From: Carex sylvatica
Taxonomy: Eukaryota > Streptophyta > Magnoliopsida > Poales > Cyperaceae
Direction: 5' to 3'
Length of the DNA: 64,000 nt
Assembly (NCBI GenBank): GCA_964058845.1
Contig: CAXKVR010000094.1
Location: 62,001 to 126,000 of the forward strand
Shown: one piece after another, positions 35,450 through 45,808 of the stretch
Layout of the letters: each line of letters opens with the position of its first letter
Numbering within the stretch: the first letter of the stretch is position 1
The notes under the pieces: generated by a model
The model's input: the letters and a program-made list of their open reading frames with translations, nothing else
What the model was told of the DNA's origin: nothing
Database searches by the model: none
Position numbers and translations under genes: made by a program

Positions 35450-38400
35450 CTCCTTCTCTTAATTGCTTTCTTCCAGAGTGTTGCCTCCTCCACTAGCCAG
35501 CGTAGCACCACATCTGGTAATATAAATCTGTTCTCAAAGATTCTCATATTACACTATCTCCAAATGAACCATAGGGTGACTGAGAAGAATACATGCCATT
35601 CAGTTTTCAAACTTGGGATGGTTGCCTGCCAACTCATCCTCCAAGTCTCTTGTATAGTAGGGCCCACAACCAGTATTTGCACACCTAAATAGTCATTCAA
35701 CCTGCTCCAAAGCTCACCTGCATATGAACATGTAAAAAATAGATGAAGCCCTATTTCAAGCTAGCTTTGCTGACACATGGGACACCGATCAGTCTGGCAG
35801 TTAAAATTCATGCGCCTCATAACCTCTCTAGTTAGCAATTTGTCCCTTAATATGAGGAATAGGAAGATCTTTGTTGAGCTTGGTAGGTAGTGACCAGATA
35901 TATCTGAATTCCCATTTTTCAAGCCCAATTCCTGCCAAAGTTTTGTCGGCCGACGCCGCACTGTACCTCATATTTGGAGTTGCATTCCACAGTAACTCAT
36001 CTGAGGAGTCTTGTAATTCAGGTAGGGTGTATGGAGTTGGCAATGAGGCTACAGCGTCAGCCAGAGACCAAGCATGGTTTTGTTGTCTACCTCCCATATT
36101 AACAATAGGTTCAGGGCCCCAACTGTCATACCAGTAAGAAATTCTATGGCCATCACCTATTAACCACTCTATGAACGCAAGGAAGATGTGCCTTACGGAG
36201 ATCAACTGGGTCCAAAAGAAAGAGCTTCTATTAGATAACAGTAAAGGGCATTCTCTATAATTTCATTGCCAACAAATTCTGATCAACCATGAGGACCACA
36301 TTGATGATTGATCATTGTAAAATTTCCACCACCACCTAAGGAGCAATGAAATATTCCTAAGATGAAGATCCGAGAGACCCATACCCCCCCCAAGTAATAG
36401 GTGTGCATACAAGTCCCAAATTGCATAGAGAGATGATTCTATTGTGATGAGTTGTATTCCTCCACAAAAGCCTTCGTCTTGCTCTATCTATCCTTGCTAT
36501 GACCCACTGGGGTAGTAGGAAGCAAATCATGTAGTACGTCGGGATGCTAGACAACACCGATTGCACCAGTTCTTTTCTCCCCCCTACTGAGAAGTTTTGA
36601 CTGCCATCCATCAAGTCTTTTCTCAATCTTTTCCACCAGAGGAAGATACATTTGTTTGGTTGGTTTCCTGATCGTGAGTGGCATTCCCAGATAAGTAATC
36701 GGGAAGTCAGTCCTGTTGCATCCCAGAACCGCTTGTATCCAGTCCATATCCATCAGAGAAATGTTTATGGGGATAAAAGTGCTTTTACAGAAATTCACCC
36801 TAAGACTCGATGCCTTTGTAAACAATATGAGTATGAGTTTGAACGTGATTAGCGTGGTGATATTAGCACTAGCAATGATTGATGTGTCACCGACGTATTG
36901 CAGCGCTATAATTGACTCGGATAGTTTGGTTGCTAGTGGTGTGTCCAGCAGATTATTGGCTGCCTGAACCATCCTTTGAGAAGTGTCCACTGCAATATTG
37001 AACAACATTGGTGAAAGTGGGTCCCCCTGACGGAGCCCCTGCTTATGAAGAAAAGGCTCAGAAGCTTCACCATTAATGCACAACCTAGAGGAGGAAGTTG
37101 ACCAGATTTCTGAGATCCAAGTTAGCCACCTATTTGGGAATCCTCTAGCCCTCATGACTCGAATCATGTATGCCCACTCAATCGAGTCAAACGCCTTCTT
37201 AAAATCAATTTTTGCGAAGACGACCGGTTTACCATTGTGATCGATATGGTGTAGTAGCTCCCGTGTGGTTGCAAAATTCTCTGAAATTTGATGGCCATGC
37301 ACAAAGGTCGTTTGATTCTTTGAGATTAAATTCGGGAGCACTAACCTAAGCCCATTGCTTAGGATTTTAGAGAGGAGTTTAGGAATAAGGCTGAGCACGC
37401 TAATCGGTTGGAAGTCCAAAGTGTTTGTCGGTTGGTCAACCTTTGGAATCATGATTATATTCGCCACATTGAACTCCTCTAGTTGTAGTCTGTTTTTATA
37501 AAACTCATCCAACAAATGGTAAATTTCTGATTTTAGCTCAGTCCAATACACCTTAATGAATTCATTTAGAAGACCGTCGGATCCCGAGGCCTTGTTATTG
37601 GAAAGTTGTCTAACTGCCACATCTATCTCCTCACAAGTAAATCTAACTAGTAGGTTTAGCAAGCAAGGATTCTAAGGATAGAGTACCTCTGGATGAAAAT
37701 TTAGTACCTCTGAGTTAGTTCCCAAAGTAGACCGCATAGAAATAGTGAAAACCTCTCTCATAAAGTTCTCATCAGTTACTATTTTCCCCTCATGTTCAAT
37801 TTGAGATACCAAGTTCCTACGCAGCCTACCCGAAGCTAAAGCGTGAAAAAACCAAGTATTCCAGTCCCCCTCTGCAATCTAGTTGCAACGAGATCGTTGT
37901 TTCCATCTAGATTCAATGTTGTTTGCTAATTCGAAGGCTCTTTCTTTGATCATTTTGCTCAAACCGAATTCATTCAGAAACAAAGCCCTTTTTTCCTCAA
38001 TCTGATCAAAGAAAAGAATTGATTTCTTGCAATTCTCCAGGTGTTTTTCCATCACACCAAAGGACTGAGAGTGCCATGTGCATAGTGCTCTATGCAAAAT
38101 CGCCACTTTTGTATGAAACCTTGTCATACCATCGGCTTGATTTGCTGGAATATTTGGCCATAAGTTCTTCACCATTAACTTTGGCTGTTGGTATCTGAAC
38201 CAAAAAGATTCAAATTGGAACCACTTCTTTCTCTGATGTAAACCCTTACATGAGAGCATAAGTGGGGCATGATCCGAGACAAGAATTTCAAGTGCGTCAA
38301 GGTGAACAATCGGGTACGCTATTACCCAATAAGTAGTGACCAAAATTCTGTCTAATTTAGAAAGAATCGGCTGCGGCCTTTTATTAGTCCATGTGAAACA

Positions 38401-38934
38401 TCTATTCCTTAAAGGAATATCTAAGATAGCAATATCAGCAATGAGTTGATTGAACAAATCCATCAAGGCAAAATTGTGATTCATTGTTGAGTGATCCATA
38501 AGCCATCTCGTCAGGTTGAAGTTCCCAGCAAGGATCCAGTGTTGAGTCGTTAAGGTGGCTACGAAATGGAGTTCCTCAATAAAGGCCGGCTTGAGCATGT
38601 CATCCGTTGGGCCATAAGCATTGGTGACCCAAAAGAGATGGCCCGAATCGGTTCTCTGCAAGAGAGCTGAAACCGTGTATTTCGTTGACCATGATTTTAT
38701 TAGTTTGATTGAGCGTCGCCAAGCAATCAAAATTCCTCCTGTTGAATTTCTTGCGAGATTGTAAGCAACCTCAAGGCTGAAAAAAGAAGGTAAAAATCGA
38801 AACAATTGAGAAAGCTCAAGAGAATTGCACTTTGTTTCTTGTAAAAGCACCACTTCACATCTTGCATTTTTGATAATATTCCTCACCACATTACACTTTT
38901 CATTGAGACCCAAACCTCTAACATTCCATGACAA
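35450..38934 (-). pseudogene. LINE B ORF2: endonuclease, reverse transcriptase, zf-RVT; broken
   Basis: It starts at 38934 with MSWNVRGLGLNEK. The APE-type endonuclease follows (LLQETKCNS, GILIAWRR, NAYGPTDD, WILAGNFN and SDHAPLML) down to 37879. In-frame stops stand at 37879-37881 and near 37672. The reverse transcriptase spans 37662-36547 with NNKASGSDGLLNEF, FAKIDFKKAFDSIEW and LRQGDPLSPMLFN, but the catalytic YADD box reads YVGD. A frameshift near 36580 leads to the thumb (LVQSVLSSIPTYY). The zinc-binding region (CPMCQQS, then LHLFFTCSYAGELW) lies at about 35790-35690. ORF1 ends about 77 bases upstream. Confidence 0.88.
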
Positions 38935-39010
38935 TAATTTAAACTTTTTGTAATTTATTAATAACTAATTAAAACACATCATATCACATTATGAGATGAC
39001 TTAGCTGAGC

Positions 39011-41204
39011 TTAGTCCATCTCAACCTCGATGTCGAGGTCCTCTGCCGAGTCCAAATGAAGGTCTGGGCCCTCCATTTCCTGATTCGAATCATCATTAAT
39101 TTCATTTGGATAATTTCCATCAGTATCATGCATTTTCTTTTTGCCAACTGTGATTTTGCGTTGGAAGTTATCTTCCATCAAGGCCCGTTCTACCTCCTCT
39201 GTGTTAAATCCACAGTCCCTTGCAATTTTCTCACTTAACCCATATTGCACCTGTACCTCGTAAAAGCCCTTCGCATTTAATTTTACTTCAACCCTTCTTG
39301 AGTTGTCATGAGCCTACCGCCTGGACGAGCCCGATTTCTGGGTCGCCTTCTTGAATGGCACTTTCCCAGAAGGTGGTAAACTCAGTTTGGGCCTTTGATG
39401 GGCCTGTGCCTCATGTGTAATCTTCCCCCCTTTGTTTTTTTCTTGGGCAGCAATCGAGGCGACTAACTTTTCTTTTGTTTCTTTGTGCAGGCTGGCGAAC
39501 AGGTCGGGTACGGTCAGACTGACGATTGATATCAGTCCTCGAACTCGCAGAAGGTTTCTGTATATAGATGTCAGGCCTCGGTATGGGGTCCTTCGGTAGA
39601 CTCATTTTTTTAGGATGATTTTGTTGGAGGATTCGAACCGGAGTTGTGATCTTTTGTGGCATAATTTGCTTGACATTGCACGTGCTCTTTTTTTTTGCCT
39701 TTGGCTGACCCGATTCATCATTCGCTCCAAAGTTAGTGGATGAGATGGGTCTTGTCTGAGTGGTGATCAGGTGTGTAGTTGTCTTTGTCTGACCCGTTTC
39801 CCACCGATTTTCCTGACCCGCCACATGAGGCGTTCCACTAGAGCTTGCTTGAGTGTCACGAAGTTGAAGAAGGTTTTCGGTATGTGCAATGGTCATCGCC
39901 AGCATCTTGGTCCCAGCAAGGAAGCCTTGTATCTCCTCCGGTAAGGATGTCGGATCCAAACCCTTGCATAGGTCATGTAACACACCTCTGGAGAGATAGA
40001 TGAGGTCCTCAGAAGCCTGCTTCGGCTTACCTACCGGCTTATTGTATTTAGGCTTGTACTTTGGGAGGTCTGCCGGAGAGTATAGAGGTGCTCGAATCCA
40101 GTTGTTCGTGCGAACTTTGACAATAGACTCTAAGCCCACTGCATGGAGCTCAAGATCGTTCGGTATGCGCTCTAGGAGGTCCACCGCCACTACCACAGTC
40201 CAAAGAGATAGATTTGGCGCTCCCTACTGAGGTATGGTGCCAAGAAACGTTCCAAAGGTGCTCACTGCGCCCTCAATAATCCTGTCTCTACGAAGATGCG
40301 GTGGTACATCCATTAAGGTAAGCAAAGCCTTATATTCCGGTATGACTAGGCGTGCTCCATCTAATGGAGACCAAGGCTGAAATGAGAATTCCGCATCCCA
40401 GAGGTCTGGGCAGGAAGCCTGAATGAAGGTTTCTGGCGCTACTCCAGGAGACAGGACAATCAGAAAACGGTCCCTGTCTAGAATGCCAATGGATATGTTA
40501 GCCTCTTCAACTAGTTGAGTCCTCTTTGCAAATTTAGCCACGTCCATCGGTTTGAACCCTAACTCAAGGCCGTGAGTATCAAACACCACACCATTGTTAA
40601 GTCTCTGAACTTCTGATAGGAATGCTGGATCCTGGTTGGTGAAGTATGCTAACATCTTTGGCCTGTTGCTCGGTAAAGATGGTGCTGCCAGTGGGCATTG
40701 TTTGAGGAGGAGGTCATCGTATGGCTTAGCGCCAGCGTTTGCTGGGTTGACAGGCTTAGGTTTGTTTGCATAATAAGGTATCATCGCCGGGTTTAGCATC
40801 TTGGTCGTGCAGCGGAAGCCCGTGTGACCCTGACCCCAACATTTCCCACAACGCATCGGGTTTCTACAGGCAGCCGAGCTGTGACCGGTCCGGCAACAAC
40901 GAAAACAACGTCCCCGCCATTCAGAGAACTGTGCCGAAGGGGGAAAGCGAAGATGGGTTGGGCTATGAGGTGAGATGTAGAAGGTCGCTTGTGAAGGCGG
41001 TGGGGATGAAGGTGGGGATGGAGTATTCATGGTGTTTGTGAAATGGGCTTTCTGTCTTTGGGTCTGTGTAGGATTTGGAGGAGATGAGATAGCTTGGGTA
41101 TGTAGAGGGCGCGTGGAGTAGGGGATGTAGGCTAGGGGTTGGGGGAGTGATTGGGTTGGAGGCGCCGCCGTTGATACACCACCTTTGCGCCTAGTGACCA
41201 TCAT
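39011..41204 (-). pseudogene. LINE B ORF1: double zinc-knuckle RNA-binding protein; broken
   Basis: It starts at MMVTRRKGG (41204). A Pro/Ser-rich N-terminus is followed by two CX2CX4HX4C knuckles (CFRCCRTGHSSAAC and CGKCWGQGHTGFRC, residues about 97-135). Then comes a DUF4283-like region (DRFLIVLSPGVAPETF, then GARLVIPEYKALLTLMDVPP). One in-frame TAG at 40224-40226 interrupts it, and the same frame continues to 39411. A single-base shift at the run of six C at 39425-39430 (plus strand) moves the tail into the frame ending at 39011, where one more stop near 39315 lies. This is unusual in having the knuckles before the DUF4283-like part. Confidence 0.82.
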
Positions 41205-41293
41205 CCATTTGCTCCCTATCTTTTTGCGTCCTTGAGTGTTAAGTACTCAGAGTCTCAGACACACACTCAGCTTGAATTTCGGTGTGGGACATT

Positions 41294-41717
41294 GCTCCTT
41301 AAAAATATTATAACTTGGCTGGTATGGATTGCATCGAAAACCAAATACCAAAAACCAACAAACCCGAGTTACAAATTCTTTATGATAATTTATGTAGTCT
41401 GACTAGTGTCTTAACGTTTGAATTTTAATACAAGTCTGAACAGTTCAAAATTTATCGAATTGATTTCGAACGAATAATACAAATTGTTCAAGCCAATTTC
41501 ATTCATAAGAGCTTCATTTAAATATATATTTTTCTAATTTCTAATTTATATAGTATCAAGTCTAACAATAAAATATAATGAAAATTGAAATTTTGCAGTT
41601 AATTTTAATATATTAATTTTTGATTATTTTATACTGCTTGATTTTATATCCAATGAACTAGAAAATTTTTTTATGTAAATATATTATTTGTGAGATAGAT
41701 TGATTTGAATATGTATA
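41294..41717. other. Spacer with degenerate inverted-repeat sequence
   Basis: AT-rich. Words such as TATAGTATCAAGTCTAACA and CAGTTAATTTTAATATATTA relate to the sequences flanking LINE A, so it is probably an old dispersed repeat. No gene. Confidence 0.4.
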
Positions 41718-42537
41718 GTCTTGCCGTTGGGCATGTTAGATTGAAACATGGATTAAATTACGCAGATAGCCCCTAAGGTATCATTCAAATTTCATTTTTG
41801 TTCTTGAAGTACTAATAAAAGATTTCCTGTGCGTCCATAAAATTTTAATTTGTGGGACATTGATCCTTTCTTTTCCATCAATTTTTTATTTATTTTTAAT
41901 TTGTATTCAAATGGTCGAAGAGCTAGCATCAATCCAGAACTTAGATGAAAGTAGTTCGATGTTATGATATAAATATTGTTGTTTAAATTAATTTAGGATC
42001 ACATGGACTTCAATAGAACAATTATTTGATTGATACGTGATGTTATGGATATCTATATATCTATATATGTTATTTGTATTGCTTATACGACTGCATGAAT
42101 TTTATTTGCAATGCCAAACGAGATGGATGAAAATGTTAATTTCTTAATGGATATTAAGGCTTGAACGAATTTAGTACAAATTTAACATTTTGAAGGACTT
42201 ATCAAATACTTTTGAAAACTTGAGGACCAAAAAAAGAAAAAAAAAATAGTATATATTAAGTACAGTGTATATACTATTATGACGTTGCATTTTGATATTA
42301 TGCTCTCCAGTGTATCCTTCAAAAGATATACTAAACCTGTATAGCTAAATCCATATTTATTATAATCATTCAATTCAGACAGACACATAGTGTGTCTAAA
42401 GGTGAGGTGGTATATATTTATTAATAAATGCGTACATTGCATCTATATATTAATTAATTGTTTCCCAAAGTACATAGAAATATAATTAGTTTTGATTATT
42501 ATCATAAAATTTTAAATTTTAACATCTATTACCTCTA

Positions 42538-42548
42538 TATATATATAC
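42538..42548 (+). promoter_or_regulatory. TATA box of neprosin copy 1
   Basis: TATATATATAT lies about 60 bases before the ATG at 42600. Copy 2 has a shorter TATATATA at the matching place (46633-46640). Confidence 0.6.
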
Positions 42549-42599
42549 CCCCACACAATATACTGTCCTAACACGAATTAATTAATTATAATCTGAATC

Positions 42600-45082
42600 A
42601 TGGCTTCTAACAGTGCCTTCACTTTACTTTTGCTTCTTTCTTTTGCATCTTCCATCCTCCAAATTAGAGGAAAAGACCCATCCCAGCATGGAGATAATGA
42701 ATATAAGTGGCAGGTATATCGTGTGCATTCTTTTTAATCTTTTAATCAATAGCATTTATCTTCCTCATTGTCCAACTATCTTTTTATTTTTATGTGTATT
42801 TATGCTTCCATTTTCGATAAGCGGGATAAAATGATGAAGGTTAAATTAAAATAAAAAGATAAATTGTTTGAGGTTATGGATATCTCTTTCTCTGTCCACG
42901 CACAAAAAATAGACATTTCTTCTTCATTTGAATAAGAACTAAGAGCATAAAAGAACAATATTAAAAAATTATTAGTATCACTGAATGTTTGTAAATTTGT
43001 AATTTCATCAAAATTATGAGCAACAACGAATTAAGAGTATGAGAGAACAAATTTAAAAAGATACAAGTTTTTATGTGTGAATAGTGAAAGTGATACAAAT
43101 TAAACATAGTTGTTTTATTTTGACATTTGTGTTTCTAACTTATAAGGTGCTAAACTTTTAAAAATAAAGATATTTGAGGCTTTAACAAATTATTTTTCAG
43201 CCTTTAAAACTATATATGTAATAGCCAACGGTGCTAAATACAATATTGCCTTTAAAACTATTTCGGCCTATATATATATTCTTCAGGAACTTTTTAATTT
43301 GTAGGCCTACACTTATATTTTTCCTTCAAATTATAATGTGAAACAATTGACTTGAAGATTTTTTTTTGTTATTTTTCAGGGAAGTTTTCTATCAGGCCAG
43401 CGATGCAGTAATTCTTCAGGAAATTCATCTGTACTAAACATTGGAACACCATCCCAAACGAATTCCCATGTATATACACTTTTCCCTTTTTTAACAAATT
43501 ATCACTAGTTAGTCGTATTTTGTTGTTTATTATGCATTTATTTTAACATTTGTACATATTTGTTCCTGTAGTTTGCAAGTTACTCACTGACTGAGACTGA
43601 CTCAGCATTGCACGGCGTGAGAGCAAAAGTAACTTTATGGAAAATTCCAGATGTACAACCTATGTCAAGCAGTTCAGCTTATATAGCAGCTCACCACTTT
43701 GGGGGAAATGGGGGAGAGATGATCATCGCAGGAGTTCATGTGTGGCAAATTTGCCTCTTTTTTTTTTCAAATATTGAATTATTATTTTAGAACAACAATT
43801 GATCAAAATGTGATTCATACTTCATCTAAACATTAAACAAAACAAACCAATTAAAAAGAAGAAGAATGTCAAGTTGCTAAAGAACTAGGTTCCAGTAATT
43901 CTTTAAATTTAGCAATGATAACTTTGTTTAACTCAGAACTAATAGTAGGTTCTAAAATTATTATTGAATGGCAGGTGGATCCAGGTCTATACAAAAACTA
44001 CGATCTTCGTTTCTTCACATATTGGGTAAGAGCACAACTGCTAAGCAAGAGCTATGAGCCCCTTTTCATCCCATATTACTTGTTGTATTTGTAGTTTCAC
44101 TAATGAGTACCAGTATCTTTAACGAAACTTGGGTCATGTCTGGGTATGATTTTAAAATTTAAACAGAGGATACAAACTAATAATTTAATTGATTGTTGTA
44201 GAATTCGGGCATGAAGGGTTGCTTCAATGTGAACTGCCCCGGGTTTGTAGTAGCAGATGGTGCGAACCTTTATCCAGGGCAAGCGTTGACTCCACTATCG
44301 ACTTATGGCGGGCCTGAGAGATACATTACAATTAGGATTAAAAAGGTCTTTATGATGATATGCCAGCAAAAACTTAGATAAATACATGTTTGCTTGAATA
44401 AAATTAGGTACTTGTTGTTACGTCTCTCGTACCAGAAAACCAACTTGCTTTGGCCAATTAACTAACACCTAGAGTGAAGCACAAAAATAATTCTGTACCA
44501 CTACTGGTACAAGAAGAAAATGACAGCAATTCAGCAAATTAAGAACAGATATTTAATGCAACTAGTACAAACGCAAAAGTTATCTCATTTCAAGGTTATG
44601 CAGTTATTTTACAACAAAAATTAGAGGAAACTCTACTACGGTACTACCTTTGACTGTTTCATTATTATTGAAAATTTTAGGATCAAGATACCGGTGATTG
44701 GTCATTATACACAGAAGATCAAGGAGGCCCCATCGGTGGGATGACATTGTTAGGATGGTGGCCGAAGACTCTCTTCATCGGTTTATCTTCCCATGCAACT
44801 TTAGTTGAATGGACCGGAACTGTCGTCCACCCTGAAACAGAGAGAAGTCCTTCAATGGGCAGCGGGCACTTCTCAAACGAGCTTAACAGCAAAGCCGCAT
44901 CGTTCAAACAAATTTTTGCATTCAATATACACGGAGGAGTAATTGATCCCGAGCCTGATGCGGTAACTCCTTTCATGGATAGAAAAGATTGTTATACTAT
45001 GTCTTCTTTGTATCACTCTGAACATTCAGACGGTAATCATTTTTTTTATGGCGGACCTGGCGGCTGCTCTGAGAAAAAGTGA
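42600..45082 (+). CDS. Neprosin-domain secreted protein, active-site Glu residues missing (6 exons)
   Basis: Exons: 42600-42713, 43380-43469, 43572-43739, 43975-44025, 44202-44345 and 44681-45082. All junctions are GT-AG in phase 0, giving 322 residues. Residues 1-24 are a signal peptide. Neprosin landmarks: HGVRAKVTLW, AGVHVDPGLY, FFTYW, GCFNVNCPGFV (paired cysteines), TLLGWWPKTLF, SPSMGSGHF, DCYTMSSLY and FFYGGPGGC. The residues aligned with neprosin E188 and E297 are I120 (MIIAGV) and T236 (WTGTVV). The DUF4409 activation peptide is absent, with about 45 residues of Ser/Gly/Asn-rich sequence in its place. Exon layout is the same as in the minus-strand gene at 15993-17960, so the two share a recent common form. 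All exons are open and splice sites sound, so it is probably expressed as a secreted non-catalytic (or differently catalytic) protein. Confidence 0.88.
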
Positions 45083-45299
45083 AGATACTTTTGTTATCCA
45101 GAAGTTGTTCTTTAAAATCTAATAATACCGCTTGGTCTTAATTTAGTACATGTCAAGTCAGTTTTTATATAATATTTTTTATTTAAATTAAATGGAATTT
45201 TTATATTATATTCTTTCAAGAAAAAAAGAAGTATAGCATGTTTTAAATAGTCATAACAAGACACTTGAGTTGATAATTGGGTAAATCTGTTCCAATGCC

Positions 45300-45607
45300 A
45301 AACACCGTGTAGGACGTGTGTTAAAATTATATACAGTTTTTTTTTATTAAAAACTATGTAGGATGTGTATTTTTATACACAGTTTTACTTAAAAAACCTC
45401 TTATGATCACTTTTGACAAAAAAAAGAAGAATATTGTACATGGTTTTCAATAAAAAAAACCATGTAGGATTAGTGTTTTTGTACACGGTTAAAAAAACAG
45501 TGTAAAATTTAGCGAAAAATTGTGCACGACTCCTGTAGACAGTTCAAAAATCATGTAAAAGTGCGCTTTTTTTACCGTGGTTAATTAGTGGTGTTTTTTG
45601 TACTAGT
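45300..45607. mobile_element. CACTA-like end fragment between the neprosin duplicates
   Basis: The right end, reverse complemented, is CACTAGTACAAAAAACACC, matching CACTA-type termini. Inside are repeated words such as ACTATGTAGGATGTGTATTT, ACCATGTAGGATTAGTGTTT and GTACACGGTT, like the subterminal repeats of that superfamily. The left terminus is not seen. It sits right after the end of duplication copy 1 and is missing after copy 2. Confidence 0.5.
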
Positions 45608-45689
45608 GACGATTTAGATTTTTCGTTTAAGAACTATTCGATATGATTTGGAGGTTGTTAGACTTCCATTGATATCCTAACTAAAATAT

Positions 45690-45792
45690 GGAGTAATTGT
45701 AATTGTTGTTTAAGAACTATATAATGTAATTGTAATTGTAATTGTTATTTAAGAACTATGTGATGTAATTGTAATTGTTGTTTAAGAACTAT
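45690..45792. repeat. Minisatellite, unit of about 34-38 bp
   Basis: The unit GTAATTGTAATTGTTGTTTA followed by AGAACTAT occurs at about 45692, 45726 and 45764. A part unit (GTTTAAGAACTATTCGATAT) lies near 45625. Confidence 0.7.
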
Positions 45793-45808
45793 TCGATGAT
45801 ATGATGTG

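Larger units (their letters stand above)
35242..41282 (-). mobile_element. Near full-length L1-type LINE (copy B), 11-bp target duplication
   Basis: TGTGGGACATT lies at 35231-35241 and 41283-41293. Between them, on the minus strand, is a leader of about 78 bases, ORF1, ORF2 and a 3' UTR ending in a poly(A) tract (T-run at 35242-35251 on the plus strand). At 6.04 kb it has both ORFs in order with the normal spacing, so it seems not 5'-truncated. It is less AT-rich than its surroundings. Both ORFs carry a few breaks, so it cannot move on its own. Confidence 0.92.
41718..45299 (+). repeat. Tandem segmental duplication, copy 1 (neprosin gene unit)
   Basis: Starts at TCTTGCCGTTGGGC near 41724 and ends at TTCCAATGCCA near 45300. 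The same run recurs from 45809 to 49482. Each copy contains about 0.9 kb of upstream DNA with the TATA box, all six exons and introns, and a short 3' flank. The offset is about 4.09 kb. Confidence 0.88.

Noticed and set aside
35242..41282. LTR retrotransposon
   Set aside because: No long terminal repeats, protease or integrase; poly(A) tail, APE endonuclease and short target duplication fit a LINE.
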